This document shows, in pieces, positions 30,401-39,400 of a stretch of 64,000 nucleotides of DNA. Made by a program: the position numbers and the translations under genes. This DNA is from an uncultured Chlorobiaceae bacterium (GTDB taxonomy: Bacteria > Bacteroidota > Chlorobiia > Chlorobiales > Chlorobiaceae), in NCBI GenBank assembly GCA_903994455.1, contig CAJEXI010000002.1:19767-83766 (forward strand), read 5' to 3'. The notes beneath the pieces are model-generated. The model did not search any database. It saw nothing but the letters and a program-made list of their open reading frames with translations, and was not told the DNA's origin. The stretch's first letter is position 1. The number at the start of each line of letters is the position of its first letter.

Positions 30401-33400
30401 TAGTCGAAGCGGGAGTTCACCGTGCCATCCGCCTTGAAATTGACCAAGTGGGTCAACTGCCCGGCAAGGTCATACTGATAGGTGGTGTAAGTGCCATTGC
30501 CGTTCTCGCCATGGCTCAATCGGCCTGCAGCATCATAGCTGTAGGCGGCAATCAGGTTGCCTGTGCCGTCGGTCAACTGCGACAGATGGCCAAGGTCGTC
30601 ATAACTGTAATGGGTAACGTGACCTGCCTGATCAGCCATCTCAGTGCGACGTCCTGCGTCGTCATAAGTATAGCTCAACCAGCGTCCGTCGCCATCGGTA
30701 ACCTTGATGAGGTGGTCGGCAGCATCGTACTGAAAGCTGCTTGAACTGTCTGCGTCAAGAGCGCTGGTGAGATTGCCATGAGCATCGTAGCTGTAGGTGG
30801 CTGTGGATCCATCAGCATAACTTTTTTGTGTAAGCTGACCCTTGTCGTCAAAGGTGTAGGTCACGCTTTCGCCACGCCGGTTAACCGCTACATTCAAGTC
30901 GCCATCAGTATCGTAATTGTAAGTTTCGCTACTGCCGTCGGCGTAGTTGATTTTGTTCAGGTTTCCATGGCTGTCGTAACCGTAGTCAATGGCATTGCCG
31001 CGCTGGTCGGTAACCACAGCAAGCTGACCGAACTGCGTCTCGTAGGCAAAATCAACCGAGTGACCAAGTGCATCCTGCACAGAGAGAGGGTTCCCTGCCG
31101 CATCGTACTCAATGCCTGTGGCGGTGCCGTCGGCATTAGCAATACCAGTCAGGTTGCCGTTTGCATCGTAGCGCAACTGGCTGACATTACCAAGTGCATC
31201 CTCAATCTGGGCGAACTGGCCATTTTCGTTCAGCCACAGATGGTCACTGGTTCCGGTGGCATCGGTGGCAATAACTTCATTGACGCCAACATAGCTGTAG
31301 GTAACCGCCTCGGCACCATTGTTAACGCTCTCCTTGATCAGTTGGCCATGTGCATTGTACTCGAAGTGCTGAACAGTACCATCAGCAAGCGTGATGCTGC
31401 TGACCTGATGCCGCGCAGCGCCGGGTTCAGTGACATAGCCGTACTCTGTGGTTCCATCAGGTGTGGTGACGCTGGTCAGGTGCTGGTTATTGGCATCGTA
31501 GGAGAAACTGACGGTTCGACCAGCCAGATCGGTCTGCTGTATTAATCGCCCGGCATTATTGTAGATGAAACTCAGGCTGTCGCCATTATCCGCCACAACA
31601 TTCGTCAGGTGGCCACCATTGTAAGTGGCTTGCACGTTATGGTTGTTGCTGTCATGAATTTCTGCAAAATTGCCATCAAGGTTGAAAGCAATGCTGGTTC
31701 CATTCTGCTGATGAAACTCAAAAGCGCCACCGGTTTCAGTCAAGGTTGAACTGCCTTGACCAACCAGCGTATAACTGCCACCTGTTGTGTGCTCAAAGCG
31801 CACTTGAGTGCCAGCAATATCCACAATCACACTGCCATCCGACTGGCGGGCAGCGGTGATCTCCCAGGCAAAAGTATGGCTGTAGCCCAGCGCACCCAGC
31901 ATCGATGGCCGCAACAAAGCTCCGCCATCAGTGGCTTTCAGATACTCAAGACTGAAGAGTTTTGCAACATCATCAGTACGGGTTTCCAGTTGATCGAGAT
32001 ACGTGGCATTCTCAGCTAAATTGTTCTGATAGTCAGTGCTGGTAACACCAAGCTCAGCGATCAGATTCGCCTTGACCGTTGCCCAGGCATCAAGACTTAT
32101 GTTGTCGGGCTTGCTGGCATCCAGGATGGTGTTCCAGTCGATCACCTCACCCGCTTGCAGGCTGGAAATACCAAGATTGACAGTGCCGCCCCCGGAAAAG
32201 TTCGGCTTAAAGAATAACTGAAAGCTTCCTTCGGCACCCGGCGACAGAATTCCTGCTGGCCCTTCATTATTTATGCCAAGGAGTTGCATACTGGCACCTC
32301 CAAACTCGGCATCTTCAGGCAATTTTAGCAGGGCATTACCGGAAATAGTGAGCAAAGGGGCAACCACATCGGTATCTCCGATGTTCTGATAGTAAACACG
32401 CACGGTACCGACCTGTCCAGTACGAAGAGCTGAGGGTGTCTCCATACTGTACTCGACATGACCAGGCTCACCGCTGTTGACGGTAAAGCTGTCGTTCAGA
32501 AATGCCGTTCGTGCGCCGTCCTGCACTTTCACATCGTACGTTTCAGTTGAAAGTCCGCGCAAGTCGAAAGTTGCCCAAAGCTCAGTACTATCTTTCCAGT
32601 ACACTTGGCTGGCTGCATGTTCAACGCCGTCCATGCTAACCAGCATAGCTGCGGTATGGGTGGTCAATTCTGCACCATTGATACGAACGGTAACCTGGCC
32701 TTTGTTGCTGCCTGCTGTAGTGCCCAGCTCAGTAATGGAGAAATGCAGTGTATCAGCAGTGATAGAGTATGTATCGGTTGCGCCCGATAAATTGTATGCC
32801 ATAACGTAATAGCTGCCCGCTTTTGTGTTGGCAATCACGAGGTTCTGGTCAGGAGAATCGGCTTGATTGTATCGATAATCGAAGTCATAGCGGCTCGGCA
32901 TTGCATCGTAACTGACAAAGAGTTCGGTACGTCCCTGGGCTGCCGCTCGATCAAAATTGAACCGCAACGTCTCTCCTGCTGCAATATCCACTCGGTAATA
33001 GACCGCATCACCGTGTGCAAAAGAGGCTGAATCCGGCGTACCGAGAGCCAGCGCTTCGACATCCATGTGGGTTGTATCAAGCGAGACCTTCAGGTTGTTC
33101 GACTCGTTGCTTTCGGAAATCTGATTAAAAATATCGCTTCGCACAATCACGTAATAATCGCCACCAATGATGCCAGGCAAGCTTCCTGTCGCTGTCTGGC
33201 TGTAGCTGGCATTGCCTGCCAATGGTCCGTTTATAGCCTCCCTGCTGAAGAGTGCATCACCCAAATCCCATACCGCATCAGGAGAGATATAAAGGCTGTC
33301 ACTCCACTGCCCGGTAATCGCCTGTTCACTCTGGTTGGTCACGGTATAGCTGATACTTGTCTGCGCTCCGGGAATACCGTTTTCAGGAACCGTAATAACA

Positions 33401-36400
33401 CCCGCAACCAAGTCCGCTGGCTTCGGCAGAGTTATCTGTACCACTGTAGCATCAAGGGCTGTATTGTTTCCCTCGCCTCCACGTTCATAGATCGCATTAT
33501 TGCTGTCAACAACACCAAAAACATAATATTTACCACTAATACCTTTCGGGATTAGGAACGATTCGCTGAACAAGACATCTGCGTTTGCAGAAAGAGCTGT
33601 CAGGTTCTCCTTATACCCAAGATAGAGATCAGATGTTCTGTCAAGCACTCCATCACGCGACAGGTAAAATGCCTGTCGCCAGCCACCACTTGTTGCCGCG
33701 CCATTGTTATGAACTGTCCAATCAACCTGAAGATTTTGCCCACTGGTACCTTGATCAGCGGCTTGCAGAGCGCTGATAACCAAATCAGAAGTCGGAGTGA
33801 GACTTATCGTTGTTATTCCATCCGCAACTCGCTGATTGTTTCCCTCTGCTTCCAGCTCGGCAACCACTCCTCCAGCATCGGTACGCACCCACACGTAGTA
33901 GTCTCCCTGCAAATCAATGGGTAGCCTGAAGGAGCCCGATCCTTGATAACTCCCGGTCGGAGCAAGCTGGTTTGCATGGTAAAAGCTGCCGAGATTGATA
34001 TCATCAGCATTTCCTGAAACATCATCCTTACTCAACATCACTTCATCCCGCCAGTATTCGGTGTTGGTGCGGCCAAGCCCGGCATTGATGACCGTATAGC
34101 TTACAGTAAACCAGTCGCCAGAGGCCGCACTCGCAGGCGCAGTGACCGATGTAACTTGTAAATCAGCCGTTGGTGTCGGTTGACCAAGGTCAGGATGAAT
34201 TATAGGAATGATTGTTATGTCAGAGAGTAACTTGCTGTTATTGTCTTCATGATTTGCTTCATATTGATAATTATTGGCATCGGTTACCACAAAAAGCCGG
34301 TATTGACCAGATAAGTAAGCCGGTAATGAAACAAGCTCGCTCCTCGAATACATTTGGCTACTATTCAGTGTACCAGTGTGTGTAAAGGAAGCAAGTGTAA
34401 TATCATCGCTATTACCAAGGATAGTGTCCTGTGAAAGAATAATACGATCATACCATTGAGTAACCGTGGTTGTTCCAATAGCTTGGTTAGTTACATGCCA
34501 CGACACAAGTACATTTGTTCCCGCATGTGCCGCTGTTGGTGCACTTGCTTCGTTTACTATCAGATCCGCAGGACGAGATTCAATCGTTATCTGTTCAGCA
34601 TTTCCAAAAATGTTATTTTCATTGTCAAGCTCAAAAACATCGTTTTTGCTGTCTGTAGAGGCAATGAGGTAATAATTTCCCTGCAAACCATCAGCTAACC
34701 GGAGAGTAATTGAATTGATATAGTAACCTGCAGCAGCACCTGAATTATATAAAGCAATGGCCTCGTTTAATGGTAATTCAGTGGTGTCGTTTGTGGGTTC
34801 CAGAGTACCCGAATGTTGGAGGTCTGCCAACTTCATATCGCTGGAATCCAGCACTGTATCATTGGAGAGATAGAGAACATCACTCCACCAAGAGTTCGGT
34901 GTTGTGGTTGAACCTCTGTTGATAACCCGATAGGTGATAGTAAGGTTATGGCCAGCAATTGCTGAAGAGGGGGCTACAATGCCCGAAACTTCAAGATCAG
35001 GAGGCGGAGTCAGGTGTACTGTTACAGGTGTAGCATCATACGCTTTATCGTTCGACTCAAACCGATTAGTATATGCAAAAGATAGAATGGGATCAAAGAA
35101 ATAATACTGAATTGCAAAAGATTCAACGGTAACAAAGAAATAATAATTACCTTCCATGCCTACTGGTAAGGTAACAGTTTCAGTCGTGGTGAAGGCACTT
35201 GCATTATTTGGTAATGGTAGTTGTGTATTATAAAGCTTTCTTGCAAGCATTTTCAAGAGATAGTCATTACTATCAAGAATAGTATCTGTTGACATGAAGA
35301 TACGTTCAATCCATGGCGTACCTGACTCTATAAAACTCTGTGCATATGGGATAGCAATCCAATTATCAACGTTTGGAAGTGGTTCTTGCCCAGCATTTTC
35401 AATCGAGTATGTTAACGACATGCTTTGCCCCGATAAAGCCTGTGCAGGTGCCGCAACTGAAACAACTGCCAGATCAGAAAGCTCCCTCAATGGAATCGGT
35501 TGAATATCGAGCACAGAACTTGCCGTAACGTTGTCACTCTCACCATCGCCTTCCGGGATATGTCCGTAAGCATCTGTCTGTACCAGAATGTGATAGTCGC
35601 CCTCTCGACCATCTGGCAACGTGACTTTCGCAGTGTTTGTATAACCCTCACCGATATTGAGATAGCCTGGATTTTGTGCCGTGTTCAGCAAAACATCTGT
35701 GTTGTCAAGTTTTGTATCAGCCGACAGATATACCCTGTCATACCAGAAAGGAGCTGAAGTAGCTGCGTTCCCCGTGTTTTTGACAACCCACTGCACCTCA
35801 ATCTCCCGACCGGTATATGCTGAGAAAGGAGCCGTAATGCTTTCAATCTGCAGGTTCGGGTTGGGCAACGGCTTAATGTTAATAATCTCCGAGCCAGAAG
35901 CGGAATTGTTGGCTTCTCCCAACGTGCCTTCACTCAAAGCATTGCCTGCATCGGTGATTACAACCACACGATAATGACCTTGCATGTCTGCCGGAACATA
36001 AATCGTCTGAATACGGTTCATCTCGACAGACAATGGGAGTTGAGTGCTGACAGGAAAGTCACCTACCCATCGATCCAGCCCCGGAGTATCAGGATTGTCC
36101 AGATAGACCCGATCTATCCATGAAGCATTGACTGGCTCACTGCCCTGTGTTATTAAACTCCACGATATTTCAAGTGAGCTACCTGCATCAAGAGCAACAA
36201 CATTTTGAGGAGTTTCAACTTGAGTAATAAGCAAGTCTGTACCAACATCAGCCAGAGTAATGGATATATTTTTTTCGAAGCTCAAGCCTCCCTGATCAGT
36301 TGAGCTGACCCTGATAGTGTGAGATGCCGTGGTTTCAAAATCCAGAACCGCTCCATCAGCTACCTTAATCTGGTCTCCAAGCAGTACAAACCTGCCTCCG

Positions 36401-39400
36401 GCATCATCGAGCAGTTGATAGGTAAATGTACCTTGAACGTCGTCAACGGTATTGAGAATTCCGATTACTGTGCCTGGCAGGCTGTTTTCGGGAATCAGTG
36501 TATTGGAAAGAGAAATGTCGGCAGGGGGCTTATTCGTAGTAAAATCAAATGTTGTTACATTACTGATTCCTGCAAATGCGTTGCCCGCCAAATCTTTGAT
36601 GACCCCGCTTGCCATCTGGACACTGTAAGTGCTGCTGGCGTATAACTCCTCCGTCGGGTTGATCGTAACGGTGTGGCCGCTGAAGCTCACTTGGCCACTA
36701 TCGGTAACATCAATGGCACGAATATCCGTACCGTTGCTGATGACAATGTTACCCGTTCCAGCTTGCACGTTTTCGTTAAAGGTGAGCACGATGTTGCTGT
36801 CAAGCGCAACGGCTGTGGCATTGTCGGATGGTGTAGCAGAAACGCGTAGGGGAGGGGTGATATCTGCAGGATTGTCATCTACTGCTGTTACTACAATGCG
36901 CTGATCAAGCACGGCTGAAGCAGCAAGGTTGTCGGTTACAGTAAAGGTTACCGTACATTCCTGCTCTGACGGAGTATCACTACTGTTGTTGAACATCACC
37001 GAACGAGCTACGGCTTGCACTAATGCGTTGGTCACATTGGCGTTGAAGGTAAAATGCCAAACAGCATCACCAGTAACAGAGCCAGCATCTGCCATTCCAA
37101 TCTCAGTGGTGCCAGCCATCAGCTTGTTCCCGTTGGTGTTGAACCAAATGCTGGCGTTACCAAGATCGGCAGTAGGAAGGGTTAGTCTATCGGCGGCTTC
37201 TGCATTAGCCGTAATCTGGATGTCAAGAGAACCACCATTCCAGCTTGCATCGCCATCAGGATCAGTAATAATAACATCGTTACAGACAGCAACGGGAGTT
37301 TGTTCGGTGAAATCGGTGAGAACTGATGGCGAGGTGTTGAGGAGAACGGAGACAAGACCATTACCATAATTTGCAATAATTATATCTGCCTTGCCATCAT
37401 GATTAACATCGCTGCTTGTAACGCACTCAGGAGCATTTCCAGTAGCAAAATCCACTTTATCTGCAAACGTCCCATCACCATTGTTTAGCAATATGGAAAT
37501 GGTACCGCTACTATAGTTTGAAGCAACGATATCCTCTTTGCCGTCGCCGTTGACATCGGCACTTGTGATGAACTCAGGATTAGCGTCCACATCGTAATCA
37601 ACTTTGGCGGCAAAAGTGCCATCACCCTTGTTTATCAGAACAGAAACACTATTGCTCCCTCTATTTGCAACGATAAGATCAATTTTGCTATCACCATTGA
37701 GATCGGCACTTGTGACGGACTGTGGATTAGCGGCCACATCGTAATCAACCTTGGCAATAAATGTACCATCACCATTATTTAGCAATACTGAAACGCTATT
37801 ACTGCCATAGTTTGCAATAATCAGATCGGTTTTACCATCACCATTAATGTCCGTACTTTTAATGTCATCTGGATTACCCGAAGCGGCTAAATCTACTTTA
37901 TCAGCAAATGTACCATCACCATTGTTGATGAATACAGAGAGAGTATTGCTAAAAAAATTTCCTGTAATAATATCAACCTTACCATCGCCATTGATATCAG
38001 CGCTTGTTATTGGCCAAGGTTGACCGTCAGTGGTATAATCAACCATTGCTGAAAAAGTACCATTGCCATTGTTAAGCATCACTGACATTGTTGGGCTAAA
38101 TGAATTAGCTGTAACAAGATCAATATGTCCATCACTATTGACATCTGTACTTATTACCGAGAAAGGTGTATTCACTACGTATTTATCTTGTAAAATAAAT
38201 GTTCCGTCACCATTGCTCATCAATATGGACACGGTGTTACCTGTATAATTCGCCGTCGCTATATCAGTGTATCCATCCTCATTGAAATCTGCACTTGTAA
38301 TAATTGCTGCTCTACCACCAATAGCGTAATCTACTTGTGGTGCAAACGAGATTCCCGTTGGGCGCTGGATAATGGGGTCGGCATTACTTGTTCCAAAATC
38401 CAGTGTTGTAGCATCGCTGATGCCAGCAAACGCATTGCCTGCCAAATCTTTTATGACACAGTTACCAATCTCAACATGATAATGACTACCTGAGTGTAAA
38501 TCAGTAGCTGGATTGATGGTAACAGTGCTACCATCGAAGGTTACTTGTGTGCTGTCGGTAACGGCAATGGTGCGAACATCGGCACCATCGGTGATGACTA
38601 TGTTGCCGCTACCAGCTTGCACGTTTTCGCTAAAGGTGAGCACGATGTCGCTACCGACCGAGACGCTCATTGTATCATCGGCAGGAGTGGCGGAGATGAG
38701 TTTTGGGATTACAATATCGTTCCATATCCCATCTGCAAATAGGAAATGCTCAACATTTTCAATATTATCTGTTCCATCCCGGTATGGGATCGTATCAGTA
38801 ATAGTATATGTATTCGTTTCTTGATTGTAATTAACTCTATAATCAGCGCGATTACCACTAAACCCTACGGTATCATCACCATTACCACCATCTATTGTGT
38901 CATTATCAACAATAGAATTAAAGAGAATATTGCTTCCATTTTTTTCAATAAATAATATTTCATCGATAAAAATGTAACGATATGTACTATTATCTTGTAA
39001 TGTAATACTTATCGTTGAACCGCTAAAAGAACCATTAAAATCGATAAATCCTCTTGTTGTATCGGCTATTTCATTTCCAGAAAGTTCAAAAGAATTTTCA
39101 TTAATGAAAACGTTTTTCGGAAGATAAATTAGCGAGCTTTCTGCACGATTAAAACCAATTACAATATCATCAACTGTAATCGAATGATCAAAAACAAAAG
39201 TAAGCACTGGTTCAACTGAACGCCATCCAATCCATTCATAAGCATATTCAATCATATAATTGTTATTACCAAGTATGCCATCGGTAAGCTGTGAACCAGT
39301 ATCATCGTAATATTTATAATTATCATCATAAGCTTCTCCTGGCATACTTAATGAATACGAAACAGGACGATGATATATAGCTTGATCTCCATTTCCATAA

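Noticed and set aside
28254..31545. Long plus-strand frames across the giant gene (for example 30274-30744 and 30778-31545)
   Set aside because: They are antisense to the RHS repeats and arise from codon bias in the real minus-strand gene; no family resemblance.
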